Shown: one piece after another, positions 6,373 to 14,394 of the stretch | Position numbering within the stretch: position 1 is the first letter of the stretch | Layout: each line of letters begins with the position of its first letter | Made by a program: the position numbers and the translations under genes | NCBI GenBank assembly: GCA_029262835.1 | Contig: JAJCYQ010000081.1 | Span: forward strand, 1 to 36,632 | Direction of reading: 5' to 3' | Source of the DNA: Bacteroidota bacterium | GTDB lineage: Bacteria > Bacteroidota > Rhodothermia > Rhodothermales > UBA10348 | DNA: 36,632 nt | Notes under the pieces: model-generated | Seen by the model: the letters and a program-made list of their open reading frames with translations, nothing else | Told to the model about the DNA's origin: nothing | The model's database searches: none

Positions 6373-9348
6373 TCACGGGATGCGCTCCGGGAACTGCCGG
6401 TTCATCAGGAAGCGGGTTACGGGCTGGCCGTCAGTTCCGGTTCCGATGAGTACGATATCTGCGTCCCCGTCACCATTGTAGTCGCCTACAGCGAACCGGC
6501 CAAAGAGTGATGCAGACACGTTCAGTTCTGGAAGGAGACTGCTGCCGTCATTGCGGTAGAGCGTGGCGAAGCGTTCCCCGAATACGGACGCGGCGCCGAG
6601 TTGGAACAGGTCTTCGTCTCCGTCTCCATCATAGTCGGTCCATGCACTCTGCCCATGTATAATGCCGGCAAGCGGCGCGGCAACCCGCTCAAAGCCCCCG
6701 TTTCCCGTGTTCCGGAAAACGAGCGATACGCCCTCCATGAGTTGTGGTGTATAGGTGCCGCCCGAGAGAGAGAGGTCTGCGAGGCCATCTCCGTCCAGGT
6801 CGCCCCAGGCCACGGCGCCGGCCACCAGATGCGGCATGTCCGGGACGACAATGGGCACGAACGTGCCGCCCTCATTGCGGAAAATGCCGGAGAGCGGCTG
6901 TCCATTGCCAGCGTCGCCTGCGAGCGCCACGTCCAGGTCGCCGTCGCCATCTATATCGGTCCAGGCGGCCTCGCCTCCCATGACGCCGGGTAGCAGGTCG
7001 TCGTGTGCGCGGAAGGATCCATTCTCCTGCAGCGCGACGATGGTAACGGGCTCAAACGGGGCAGTGGCCTGACGCGTGCCCGTAATGAGCAGGTCTATAT
7101 CGCCGTCATTGTCCATGTCGCCCGCCGTCATGCTTCCATTCCAGAGCGCCGGAACGCCAATGATGGGGCGCTCGGTCATGGTCAAAACCGTATTCGTGAA
7201 CGCCCGTACGACCGGCTGTCCCGAGTCTGGGTCGCGACCCGTGATGACAAGATCCGCGAGCCCATTACCATTCAGGTCGCCCCAGGCTGTCATGGTGCCC
7301 AGCAGGTCAGGAAATACGAAAGATGTCTCCAGGTACGTTTTGAACGTAAAGAAAACGTCTTCGAGACCTGGAATGGGGAGTGTTACATCTTCGGCGCGGA
7401 AAAGGGTCGATGCAAAGTCCGAGCCGGTTGCCCCACTTACGAAGAGGTCAAGATCTCCATCGTTGTCCACGTCAATGAGGTCGACCGTGCCGTCGTTGAC
7501 ATTGGGCAGGTCAAAGTTGAAAAATATCGGCTGGGCGAGGGTGGATTGCGGCGTATCGGGCTGTCCGAAAGCGAACGTGGATTCATTAAGGGCGCCACGG
7601 ATGTCAAAACCGTCGGTGGCCAGGACGGTCCATGTATAGAGCCGGTTGGGGACGAGAGCGCTCGTACCGAGTTCGAAAAAAGGTTCTTCGATATCTGGAA
7701 TGGACAGGTCCACACCCGAACCGGAAACCACAAGTGTGTATCGAACCTCTTCGCCGTCGGGATCCACCGCGGCCTCCCACGAAAACGGGATGGAGTCGTC
7801 TGTTGCCGGAATGAAGCCACCCTGTGCGGGGGCGGTGATGGTAAAGGTGTCGGGTGCTCCGTTCTGACCTTCGCCTTCGACGAACTGCAGTGTCTGATTC
7901 GGGCTGAATGGACCCTCATGGGTTTCCGTACTCCCGCTGGGCCAGGTAATCACGATACGCTCAACTGTCGTGGTCGCCGGACCCAGGCCGAAGTGGGCGG
8001 TCAATTCGTCGCTCTGGCTGGCGAAGCCGTCTCCTGCCGCTATGCGCCGGAAAAGAGACCCGTTCTGAGTTACAACTTCAATCCGGGCACCCACGGCAAA
8101 ACGGTTGGCGATATCCGACCGGGTCCGGACTTTGATCCAGCTGTTCTGTCCGGCTTGTCCAAGGAAAACACGGGTGTTGCCGGGGGCGGGCAGAATGAGG
8201 TCGACCCATCCATCATTGTTCACGTCACCTGAAACAACGGCGGGGCCCTCTGGGATGTCGCCGGCAAACGCGGCACCAGCTACGTCCTCGAACGTGCCGT
8301 CACCCTGGTTTCGGAACAAACGTGCCGGGTTTCCCTCGCGCGTTACGAAGAGGTCTTGCCATCCGTCGTTGTCGAAATCTGCCGCAACAGCGCGAAGACT
8401 GTTTTCGCGGTTTGTTGGTGAAATGCCGCTTGCCGATGTGATATTCTGGAACAAAAGGCTGTTGAAATTACCCTGGTCACTGACTCTGTACAGCTCGTTT
8501 TCGCCAAATGCGAATCCAAAGCGTTCGTTGGCAATGAAAAGTTCGTCGCGCCCGTCATTGTCAACATCAATCCAGGTGGATGAGTTGGACGACATGGTGC
8601 GCATGCTGTTGGTACTGTTCTGGACATAGCGATCACGCGGGGCATCGTACCGCAGGAAAATATTTGGGCGTCCATTTTCACCGCATCGGGTCAGGAAAAT
8701 GTCGAGGTCCCCATCATTGTCGGCATCGCGGATCGATGCACCACAGACGGGCCCGGGAGCATCGGCCTCGGCTGGTCCTGTCAGGTTGGCAAACGTGCCG
8801 TCAGGCCGGCCCGAAAAGAGGCCGTTTGTTCCGGTCGATGTGGCTACGAAGAGGTCGATCAGGTCGCTTCCAGCGAAATTCCCGACAAAGCCAGCCAGAT
8901 TGCCAGCCGGAATAGACAGGTTGCTGGAGAAGGGCGCGATCCGGAACGAGCTTCCAGACCTGTTCAGCCAGGTCCGGCTTCCGGATCCAGTCGAGGGGAT
9001 GTGTAGATCGAGCAGTCCATCCCGGTTGATGTCTCCAAAGACGCCGCCCTGCGGTCCGTCCCCCTCCGCATCAATGCCCGAGACGCCGAGGATATTTTCG
9101 AATGCACCGTCGGCGCGTTGCCTGTACAGGCGCCCCGGGTGGTAGAGGTCAAGCAGTCCGTCGGCATTGAAGTCGGCAAGGGCGGCGCCTGTAAACGGAA
9201 GTGTGGCGTCGGGCTGCTGTAGAATAAGCTCGGAGGCATCTGTAAACTGCTGTCCGTTGGTGGTAGCAGGCCACATCACGGCTCCAGCCAGAAGGAGAAT
9301 GAACAGACGGAAAGGTGATGGGCGATGGAAAACAGGGTGGCAGGACAT
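6373..9348 (-). CDS. Large secreted FG-GAP/VCBS-repeat protein with ASPIC/UnbV domain
   Basis: 991 residues from the ATG at 9348, which is followed by a signal-peptide-like stretch (FRLFILLLAGAVMWPATTNGQ, about residues 13-33). About thirteen calcium-binding-loop repeats of the form D-x-D-x-D-G-x-x-D-L are visible, such as DADNDGDLDIF, DFDNDGWQDLF and DIDGDGDLDVA. They form two blocks, about 45-400 and 600-985. Between them sit an ASPIC/UnbV domain (RIVITWPSGSTETHEGPF, near 465) and a fibronectin-III-like segment (about 500-595). The repeats suggest a beta-propeller-type extracellular or surface protein that binds calcium; its ligand is unknown. The protein stops right after the last repeat (NRQFPERIP), with no type IX secretion sorting domain or anchor visible. 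The frame stays open upstream to 9756, but that part is encoded by repeats and lies before the signal peptide. Confidence 0.9.
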   Translation of the reverse strand: MSCHPVFHRPSPFRLFILLLAGAVMWPATTNGQQFTDASELILQQPDATLPFTGAALADFNADGLLDLYHPGRLYRQRADGAFENILGVSGIDAEGDGPQGGVFGDINRDGLLDLHIPSTGSGSRTWLNRSGSSFRIAPFSSNLSIPAGNLAGFVGNFAGSDLIDLFVATSTGTNGLFSGRPDGTFANLTGPAEADAPGPVCGASIRDADNDGDLDIFLTRCGENGRPNIFLRYDAPRDRYVQNSTNSMRTMSSNSSTWIDVDNDGRDELFIANERFGFAFGENELYRVSDQGNFNSLLFQNITSASGISPTNRENSLRAVAADFDNDGWQDLFVTREGNPARLFRNQGDGTFEDVAGAAFAGDIPEGPAVVSGDVNNDGWVDLILPAPGNTRVFLGQAGQNSWIKVRTRSDIANRFAVGARIEVVTQNGSLFRRIAAGDGFASQSDELTAHFGLGPATTTVERIVITWPSGSTETHEGPFSPNQTLQFVEGEGQNGAPDTFTITAPAQGGFIPATDDSIPFSWEAAVDPDGEEVRYTLVVSGSGVDLSIPDIEEPFFELGTSALVPNRLYTWTVLATDGFDIRGALNESTFAFGQPDTPQSTLAQPIFFNFDLPNVNDGTVDLIDVDNDGDLDLFVSGATGSDFASTLFRAEDVTLPIPGLEDVFFTFKTYLETSFVFPDLLGTMTAWGDLNGNGLADLVITGRDPDSGQPVVRAFTNTVLTMTERPIIGVPALWNGSMTAGDMDNDGDIDLLITGTRQATAPFEPVTIVALQENGSFRAHDDLLPGVMGGEAAWTDIDGDGDLDVALAGDAGNGQPLSGIFRNEGGTFVPIVVPDMPHLVAGAVAWGDLDGDGLADLSLSGGTYTPQLMEGVSLVFRNTGNGGFERVAAPLAGIIHGQSAWTDYDGDGDEDLFQLGAASVFGERFATLYRNDGSSLLPELNVSASLFGRFAVGDYNGDGDADIVLIGTGTDGQPVTRFLMNRQFPERIP

Positions 9349-9396
9349 GGAGTGATAAAATTGGGCACCTGAATGGATGAACCAGCAATGTAGAGT

Positions 9397-9408
9397 TTGC
9401 GATCGCAA
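9397..9408. promoter_or_regulatory. Perfect 12-bp palindrome upstream of the FG-GAP gene
   Basis: TTGCGATCGCAA, with further near-symmetry at the flanks, lies 49 bases upstream of the FG-GAP gene start. It could be an operator for that gene. It contains the octamer GCGATCGC, which is a common palindrome in some genomes, so it may also be chance or a methylation site. Confidence 0.3.
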
Positions 9409-9435
9409 CACGGAAATGCAAAAAGGAGTCCCCAT

Positions 9436-9786
9436 GCTCGTGCGGGGCACGGCTCGCGTGGGCACGGCTCGCGGAGGGGGCGCTTGGCTAAGCGCTGGCG
9501 CTTCTGCAGGAGGAATTACGTCGCGCTCGCCTGTCGGCGCGCGCTCCGTTAGCGATTGAGACGGGCTTTTGCACGTCTTACTCGCTCGTGCGGGGCACGG
9601 CTCGCGTGGACGCAGGTCGCGGGAGGGTGGAGATTCCGCGGGAGGAATTACGTCGCGCTCGCCTGTCGGCGCGCGCTCCGTTAGCCCTTGGGAGGAGGGT
9701 CGCAGGAAAAAAAGCCCTGGCCGCTCGCTGCGCTCGTGGCCTTGGGGCTTTTGCACGTCTTACTCGCTCGTGCGGGGCACGGCTCG
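9436..9786. repeat. Alternating A/B direct repeats between FG-GAP gene and tRNA-Ser
   Basis: This is the main content of the gene-free stretch 9349-9835. Repeat A (42 bases) is identical at 9563-9604 and 9745-9786; a 26-base portion recurs at 9436-9461. Repeat B (45 bases) is identical at 9509-9553 and 9641-9685. The order is A(partial)-B-A-B-A. Repeat A contains GGGCTTTTGCACG, which matches the edge of the tRNA-Ser terminator, so the repeats may have grown from that terminator. No transposase or coding frame of interest is present. Confidence 0.8.
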
Positions 9787-9836
9787 TATACGTGCAAAAG
9801 CCCCGCACGCTGGCGCGTGCAGGGCTTTTTTCCTGC
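9702..9836. repeat. Inverted duplication of terminator-like sequence beside tRNA-Ser
   Basis: Two nested inverted repeats occur here. The outer arms are GCAGGA-A7-GCCCTG at 9702-9720 and its near-exact complement at 9819-9836. The inner arms GGGGCTTTTGCACG (9744-9757) and CGTGCAAAAGCCCC (9791-9804) are a perfect 14-base pair separated by 33 bases. Each half also contains its own terminator-like hairpin, so the block looks like a terminator copied in inverted orientation. It overlaps the A repeats. Confidence 0.65.
9796..9831 (-). terminator. Bidirectional intrinsic terminator after tRNA-Ser
   Basis: Arms of 13 bases at 9798-9810 and 9815-9827 pair with one mismatch around a 4-base loop. Read on the minus strand, just 3' of tRNA-Ser, the stem is followed by TTTT. 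On the plus strand it is followed by six T residues. It would end the frr/tRNA-Ser transcript and isolate the FG-GAP gene. Confidence 0.75.
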
Positions 9837-9925
9837 GGAGAGGGAGGGATTCGAACCCTCGATACGGGGTCTACCCGCATACTCGCTTTCCAGGCGAGCC
9901 CCTTCAGCCACTCGGGCACCTCTCC
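9836..9925 (-). tRNA. tRNA-Ser (anticodon GGA)
   Basis: A complete class II cloverleaf reads on the minus strand. The 7-bp acceptor is GGAGAGG/CCTCTCC. The anticodon arm is CTCGC-CTGGAAA-GCGAG with anticodon GGA. A long variable arm pairs around TAGA, as serine tRNAs require. The T arm is GAGGG-TTCGAAT-CCCTC. The discriminator base is G at 9836, and CCA is not encoded. It lies 23 bases downstream of frr on the same strand and may be cotranscribed with it. It decodes UCC/UCU. Confidence 0.95.
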
Positions 9926-9932
9926 TTTTGAG

Positions 9933-9946
9933 GCGGCATGTGCCGC
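9933..9946 (-). other. Small hairpin between frr and tRNA-Ser
   Basis: GCGGCA and TGCCGC pair directly after the frr stop codon. No T tract follows on the minus strand, so it is unlikely to be a complete terminator. It may mark an RNA processing point between the frr message and tRNA-Ser, or slow 3' decay. Confidence 0.35.
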
Positions 9947-9948
9947 GC

Positions 9949-10518
9949 TCAGACTTCCATGATTTCTGCTTCTTTGTGGTCCATCAGGCGATCCACTTTT
10001 TCAATATGCTTGTCGGTGAGCTCCTGCAGCCGCTCCTCGGCGTCATACTGCATGTCTTCGGGCAGGTTTTCGTCGGCCTGCGCCTTCTTGATCTCGTCCT
10101 TGGCATGCCGACGCACGTTCCGGATGGCGATCTTGGCATCTTCGGCCCGCGTTTTTGCCGCCTTGGCGAGTTCCTTGCGACGATCTTCCGAGAGGGGAGG
10201 CACAGGTAGCCGGATGACCGAGCCGTCGTTCGATGGGTTGAGACCGAGATTGGACGACTGGATGGCCTTTTCAATTTCCTGCAGCGCCGAGCGGTCCCAT
10301 GGCTGCACCATGAGCAGGTCAGACTGGGGCGCGCTTACGCTGGCCATCTGGTTGAGTGGCGTAATGGATCCATAATAATCCACACGGATGTTCTCCAACA
10401 TGGCTGGCGAGGCCCTTCCGGCACGAATGGATTTGAACTCGCCCAGAAGATGTTCAATGCTGGCATCCATGTGTTCGGATGCATCGTCCAGAATCAATTT
10501 CAGTGAGTCGGCTATCAT
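9949..10518 (-). CDS. frr: Ribosome recycling factor
   Basis: 189 residues from the ATG at 10518, the usual length. The protein splits post-termination ribosomes together with EF-G. The family signature is clear: [28 protein letters not shown], with the conserved RAGRAS motif, then [16 protein letters not shown] and [14 protein letters not shown]. The C-terminal helix ends [21 protein letters not shown]. The start overlaps the pyrH stop by 4 bases (ATGA). A GGGGAG stretch stands about 7 bases upstream and could act as a ribosome-binding site. The frame is open further upstream inside pyrH, but the conserved protein begins at this ATG. Confidence 0.97.
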   Translation of the reverse strand: MIADSLKLILDDASEHMDASIEHLLGEFKSIRAGRASPAMLENIRVDYYGSITPLNQMASVSAPQSDLLMVQPWDRSALQEIEKAIQSSNLGLNPSNDGSVIRLPVPPLSEDRRKELAKAAKTRAEDAKIAIRNVRRHAKDEIKKAQADENLPEDMQYDAEERLQELTDKHIEKVDRLMDHKEAEIMEV

Positions 10519-11249
10519 GATGCTTCTCCCCAGTAGACAAGGGTACCGACATCTTCGCCTCGTGCGACGCGGCTGAGATGTCCTTCCTTGTTCATGTTGA
10601 ACACAATGAGCGGCATTTCCGACTCGTGGCACAGCGTGAAGGCCGTCATGTCCATGACCCGAAGGTTTTTTCGAATGACGTCCTCACCGTGGATACGGTC
10701 GAACCGCTTGGCATCCGGATCTTTTTCCGGATCGTCCGTGAATATACCATCTACACGCGTTCCCTTCAGGATCACATCGGCATCGATCTCAAGGGAGCGC
10801 AGCGCGGCCGCCGTATCGGTCGTGAAATAGGGGTTTCCAGTGCCAGCACCGAAAATCACGACACGTCCTTTCTCCAGATGCCGGATGGCCCGGCGCGGAA
10901 TGAAAGGCTCAGCGATTTCATTCATGTTCAGCGCCGACTGCAACCGGGTCTGGAGCCCTTCCTGTTCAAGGGCGTCCTGCAGCGCCATGGCATTGATCAT
11001 GGTCGCCAGCATACCCATGTAGTCGGCGTGGGAGCGGGTCATGCCTTCCGATGCATTCTTCATGCCCCGAAAAATATTCCCGCCTCCGATGACCAGAGCG
11101 ATCTCGGTGCCGAGCTCACGGACGGCACGGATTTCGCGTGCATACCGGCATATCACCTCGTTGTCAATACCGTAGTCGGCGCTACCCAGGAGCGCCTCGC
11201 CACTGAGTTTGAGCAGTATGCGGCGGTATCGGGGAGGTGTCTGGTCCAT
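10515..11249 (-). CDS. pyrH: UMP kinase
   Basis: 244 residues, matching the hexameric bacterial UMP kinase that makes UDP for pyrimidine nucleotide synthesis. Features seen: [14 protein letters not shown] at the N-terminus, [10 protein letters not shown] (phosphate-binding loop), the [17 protein letters not shown] helix, and [16 protein letters not shown]. The adenine-binding end reads [14 protein letters not shown] and MDMTAFTLC. The gene sits 4 bases downstream of tsf and overlaps frr. The order rpsB-tsf-pyrH-frr is conserved across bacteria. Confidence 0.98.
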   Translation of the reverse strand: MDQTPPRYRRILLKLSGEALLGSADYGIDNEVICRYAREIRAVRELGTEIALVIGGGNIFRGMKNASEGMTRSHADYMGMLATMINAMALQDALEQEGLQTRLQSALNMNEIAEPFIPRRAIRHLEKGRVVIFGAGTGNPYFTTDTAAALRSLEIDADVILKGTRVDGIFTDDPEKDPDAKRFDRIHGEDVIRKNLRVMDMTAFTLCHESEMPLIVFNMNKEGHLSRVARGEDVGTLVYWGEAS

Positions 11250-11253
11250 GGGT

Positions 11254-12084
11254 CTACTCGCCGAGCGCGAACCGGGTAAAACCGTGCAACGTGGCGCCCT
11301 TCGACGAGAGCATCTGCTCGACCGTCTGCGAGGAGTCCTTCACGAAGGGCTGCTCAAGCACCACGTGGTCCTTGTAGTAGCGCTCCACCTTGCCCTGGGC
11401 AATCCGATCCACGATGTTTTCGGGCTTGCCCTCGAGGAGCGCCGCTTCACGCGCAATCGTCATCTCGCGCTCGACCACGTCGGCCGGTACCTCGTCCCTG
11501 TGGGCGGCAACCGGGTTCATGGCGGCCACCTGCATGGCCACGTCGCGCCCGGCTGTCTCGAGGTCGCCGTCACCGGATACGTGTACGAGAACCCCGAGGC
11601 GCGAACCCGGGTGGATGTAGGAAATCAGTTCGCCATCCTCGACAGAGACCACGGCCACCTGACGGACATCGATTTTTTCACCAATCTTGCCTGTCATATC
11701 CGTGAGGGCCGTCTCGACCGTTCGCCCGTCGGGAAGCGTGAGCGCCACAAACGCATCGCGGTCGCTCACCTTGCTTGGCAGCGTGAGGTCGGCCAGTTCG
11801 TCGGCAAACGCCTGGAAGCCCTCGTTGCGGGCCACGAAGTCTGTTTCACAGTTGACTTCGACGAGGCTCGCCGTTTTCCGGTCGTCTGTGGACCGGGTCA
11901 GGACAAGACCCTCCTTTGCATCACGGTCAGCACGCTTCTCGGCTACCTTCTGACCCTTCTTGCGCAGCAGGTCAATGGCGACGTCAAAATCGCCGTCTGC
12001 CTCCTGGAGGGCCTTCTTGCAATCCATCATGCCGACGCCAGTGACGTCGCGCAACTTTTTCACATCCGAGGCAGAAATAGCCAT
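11254..12084 (-). CDS. tsf: Elongation factor Ts
   Basis: 276 residues. EF-Ts exchanges GDP for GTP on EF-Tu. The N-terminal UBA-like domain contains [19 protein letters not shown], the most conserved family motif, and the helical [10 protein letters not shown]... [16 protein letters not shown] segment starts the core. It lies 24 bases downstream of rpsB with no terminator between them. No Shine-Dalgarno sequence is seen before the ATG, in line with most starts in this window. Confidence 0.98.
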   Translation of the reverse strand: MAISASDVKKLRDVTGVGMMDCKKALQEADGDFDVAIDLLRKKGQKVAEKRADRDAKEGLVLTRSTDDRKTASLVEVNCETDFVARNEGFQAFADELADLTLPSKVSDRDAFVALTLPDGRTVETALTDMTGKIGEKIDVRQVAVVSVEDGELISYIHPGSRLGVLVHVSGDGDLETAGRDVAMQVAAMNPVAAHRDEVPADVVEREMTIAREAALLEGKPENIVDRIAQGKVERYYKDHVVLEQPFVKDSSQTVEQMLSSKGATLHGFTRFALGE

Positions 12085-12108
12085 GGGACCAGTCGGGTTA
12101 AATGGTGA

Positions 12109-12972
12109 TTATTTTTCTTCTTCGCTGTCGTCCGCGCCCGCAGACAGGACATCGGCCGACGCTTCGGTTTTCTTGCGACGCTTGCGCTTGGTTTCCTTCT
12201 TGGGCTCTGCCGTGTCCTGGGCTTTCTTCTCTTTCTCGGCCCGGGCTTCTGCCTCGGCCACTGAACGCTGCTTCTCTCCCTCCTGGATGGCCTGGCTGAT
12301 CACAGACGCAATCAGTTCAATCGACTTGACGGCATCGTCGTTGGCCGGAATCGGGTAGTCCACGACGTCCGGATCACAGTTGGAGTCCACGATGGCAATG
12401 ATCGGGATACCCAATTTCTGGGCTTCCTTGACGGCGATGTGTTCGCGGTTGATATCGACAATGAAGATCGCGCCGGGAAGGCGCGACATGTCCTTGATAC
12501 CTGAGAGCACGGTCTGCAGCTTCTCCCGCTCGCGCGCCCGCATGAGGCGCTCCTTCTTCTTGAGCTGTTCGAGCGTTCCATCCTCTTCCATCTTGACCAG
12601 CTCTTCCATGCGGCGGATGGACTTGCGGATGGTCTGGAAGTTCGTAAGCGTTCCACCGAGCCAGCGTTCCACGACGTACGGCGAGCCACATGCTTCGGCC
12701 TGTTCGCGGATTACCGCGCGGCCCTGCTTCTTCGTTCCAGCGAAGAGGACATTCTTACCACGCTTGGCAAATCGGGCCACGGCATCGGCCGCTTCATCGA
12801 GATAGGCCTGCGTGTGGTTGATGTTGATGATGTGGATTCCGTTGCGCTCCATGAATATGTGGTCGCGCATTTTCGGATTCCAGCGGCTCGTAAGGTGGCC
12901 GAAGTGGACGCCTGCCTTGAGCAGGTCTTCTATGGACGCCCGGTGGGTCGTCACGTCTTTGTTTTCACTCAT
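12109..12972 (-). CDS. rpsB: 30S ribosomal protein S2
   Basis: 287 residues, with an S2 core and an extended charged tail. The core shows LLKAGVHFGHLTSRWNPKM, FAGTKKQGRAVIREQA, ERWLGGTLTNFQTIRKSI and PIIAIVDSNCDPDVVDYPIPAND. After about residue 237 a tail rich in Lys, Arg, Glu and Ala follows (KKETKRKRRKKTE, ending DDSEEEK), which most S2 proteins lack or have in short form. The gene starts a transcript with tsf, pyrH and frr, since an intrinsic terminator stands between it and rpsI. I could not pin down its promoter. Confidence 0.98.
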   Translation of the reverse strand: MSENKDVTTHRASIEDLLKAGVHFGHLTSRWNPKMRDHIFMERNGIHIININHTQAYLDEAADAVARFAKRGKNVLFAGTKKQGRAVIREQAEACGSPYVVERWLGGTLTNFQTIRKSIRRMEELVKMEEDGTLEQLKKKERLMRAREREKLQTVLSGIKDMSRLPGAIFIVDINREHIAVKEAQKLGIPIIAIVDSNCDPDVVDYPIPANDDAVKSIELIASVISQAIQEGEKQRSVAEAEARAEKEKKAQDTAEPKKETKRKRRKKTEASADVLSAGADDSEEEK

Positions 12973-13064
12973 TGTAGTCGGGTTTATTGACCTCTACATC
13001 CTTCCATTGCCGTCCGAAACCGCATGTACGGCCACCCCGGACGACATCGGGATGTATGTGTTGT

Positions 13065-13092
13065 AAAAAAGGTATCCGAACATGCCGGATAC
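13065..13092 (-). terminator. Intrinsic terminator of the rplM-rpsI operon
   Basis: On the minus strand, 10 bases past the rpsI stop codon, GTATCCG and CGGATAC form a 7-bp stem with a 7-base loop. One C then six T residues follow (13070-13065). It separates rplM-rpsI from rpsB-tsf-pyrH-frr, which therefore needs its own promoter in 12973-13064. Confidence 0.8.
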
Positions 13093-13102
13093 GCGGATGA
13101 TA

Positions 13103-13504
13103 TCAACGCTTCGAGAACTGGAAGCGTTTGCGGGCCTTGGGCTGTCCGTATTTTTTCCGCTCGACCATGCGGGGGTCACGCGTCAGGAAGCCGGCCTGGC
13201 GAAGAGGGCTGCGCAGCTCTTCGTTGAAATCAACGAGCGCCCGGGAAATTCCGAGGCGGATGGCTTCTGCCTGGCCGGAAATTCCGCCACCCTTGGCGTT
13301 GACGACGACATCGAACGAGCCGGTCGTCTCCGTCACATCGAACGGAGAGGTGACGCTCTTCTGGCGCCATGCAGTGGGAAAGTAGGTGTCGTAGGCTTTC
13401 TTGTTGACTACGATCTTACCGCTGCCACCGGGCCGGAGGTAGACCCGTGCGACGGCATTTTTACGCCGACCGACGGCGGTGAACTGCTGGAGTGCTGTTG
13501 CCAT
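13103..13504 (-). CDS. rpsI: 30S ribosomal protein S9
   Basis: 133 residues. Conserved blocks are present: AVGRRKNAVARVYLRPG at the N-terminus, GGGISGQAEAIRLGISRAL in the middle, and the basic C-terminal tail DPRMVERKKYGQPKARKRFQFSKR whose last residues reach the P-site tRNA. It lies 14 bases downstream of rplM, the usual partner gene, and is followed by a terminator. Confidence 0.98.
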   Translation of the reverse strand: MATALQQFTAVGRRKNAVARVYLRPGGSGKIVVNKKAYDTYFPTAWRQKSVTSPFDVTETTGSFDVVVNAKGGGISGQAEAIRLGISRALVDFNEELRSPLRQAGFLTRDPRMVERKKYGQPKARKRFQFSKR

Positions 13505-13518
13505 GATATCGAGTTGTA

Positions 13519-13962
13519 TTACAGAGCCAGGGTTTGCGGTTGCTGGGCATCGTGTGGATGCTCGGCCCCGGCGTACACGTGGAGCTTCTTGATCATTTTG
13601 CGCCCGAGGCTGTTCTTCGGAAGCATGCCTTTGATGGCATTCTCCAGAATGAACGTGGGGCGCATTGCGCGCACCTCCTTGGGTGTGCGGCTCCTGAGGC
13701 CACCCGGATAGCGGGAGTGGCGATAGTATTTCTTGTCAAGCTCCTTGGCACCCGTGAAGCGGACCTTTTCGGCGTTGACCACGATGACGTGATCCCCGGT
13801 ATCCACATGAGGGGTGAAAGAAGCTTTGTGCTTACCACGCAGAATGGCGGCGACCTCGCTGGCGAGGCGACCGACCACCATGTTCTCTGCATCCACTACA
13901 TGCCATGAGCGGACGACTTCTGCCGGCTTGGCACTGACGGTCTTGAAACTGTTGACGTCCAT
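13519..13962 (-). CDS. rplM: 50S ribosomal protein L13
   Basis: 147 residues from the ATG at 13962. The start [16 protein letters not shown] aligns with the normal beginning of L13. Conserved parts follow: [68 protein letters not shown]. The frame is open upstream with ATGs at 13977 and 14088, but those add non-conserved residues. A sigma-70-like promoter lies about 75 bases upstream, so this gene starts the rplM-rpsI operon. Confidence 0.96.
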   Translation of the reverse strand: MDVNSFKTVSAKPAEVVRSWHVVDAENMVVGRLASEVAAILRGKHKASFTPHVDTGDHVIVVNAEKVRFTGAKELDKKYYRHSRYPGGLRSRTPKEVRAMRPTFILENAIKGMLPKNSLGRKMIKKLHVYAGAEHPHDAQQPQTLAL

Positions 13963-14038
13963 GGGACAACCTGTCATTGATAACCTTGTGACGCGATCCG
14001 TGAACAGTTCAGACTGTTTCAAAAAATCGCAGACTGCC

Positions 14039-14067
14039 AAAATAGGAAACATCTGGTCCTCGGTCAA
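14039..14067 (-). promoter_or_regulatory. Sigma-70-like promoter for rplM-rpsI
   Basis: On the minus strand TTGACC (14067-14062) and TATTTT (14044-14039) are separated by exactly 17 bases. The predicted start of transcription is near 14032, giving a leader of about 70 bases before rplM. Such a leader could hold an L13-type autoregulatory structure, but I did not recognise a known one. Confidence 0.5.
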
Positions 14068-14218
14068 TCGTCTCCGCAGAGGGTTCATCCAGTTTGCACA
14101 CGACCGGGACCATTTGTCCGCGTGGATTCACGGAAACCGAAAGAATATGTTCGGCCGCGTCCGTCGTATTCGGCCAATCTTTGAATTTGGGTAGTGTTTG
14201 CGCGCCTTGGGGCCGTGG

Positions 14219-14239
14219 TTTTCGGCGCCCCGCCGAAAA
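14219..14239. other. Perfect hairpin in the rplM / sigma-factor intergenic region
   Basis: TTTTCGGC (14219-14226) and GCCGAAAA (14232-14239) pair around a 5-base loop. The T-rich part is inside the stem, and no T tract follows on either strand, so it is not a standard terminator. The divergent region 13963-14394 otherwise holds the rplM promoter, a TTTGCGT direct repeat at 14271 and 14296, and no gene I can support. Confidence 0.4.
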
Positions 14240-14394
14240 AAGTCACCGATGCGAGGTTAGGTTTTTTCAGTTTGCGTGTCAGTGTAGGGACGCTTTTTGC
14301 GTTTATGTACATACGAGCCCTCCAGACGCTTCACCTCACCTGCCAGCGTGATGGACCACCATCAAACGAAAAAAGACAGACCCGCACGCATCCC

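Noticed and set aside
7003-8232. Plus-strand open frame of 409 codons
   Set aside because: Shadow of the FG-GAP repeats on the other strand; no recognisable protein features.
9349-9756. N-terminal extension of the FG-GAP protein by 136 residues
   Set aside because: The extension is made of the B repeats and low-complexity sequence and would bury the signal peptide at about residue 150. The ATG at 9348 gives a normal secreted protein.
9436-9786. Repeat block considered as a CRISPR array
   Set aside because: The units alternate between two different repeats, spacers are unequal, and no cas gene is near.
14219-14239. Hairpin considered as a terminator for rplM or the sigma gene
   Set aside because: The T residues are on the 5' side within the stem and A residues follow on both strands, so it lacks the terminal U tract.
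14194-14394. Upstream extension of the sigma factor
   Set aside because: The extra 67 residues have no sigma-family similarity and cover a hairpin and a probable promoter region.
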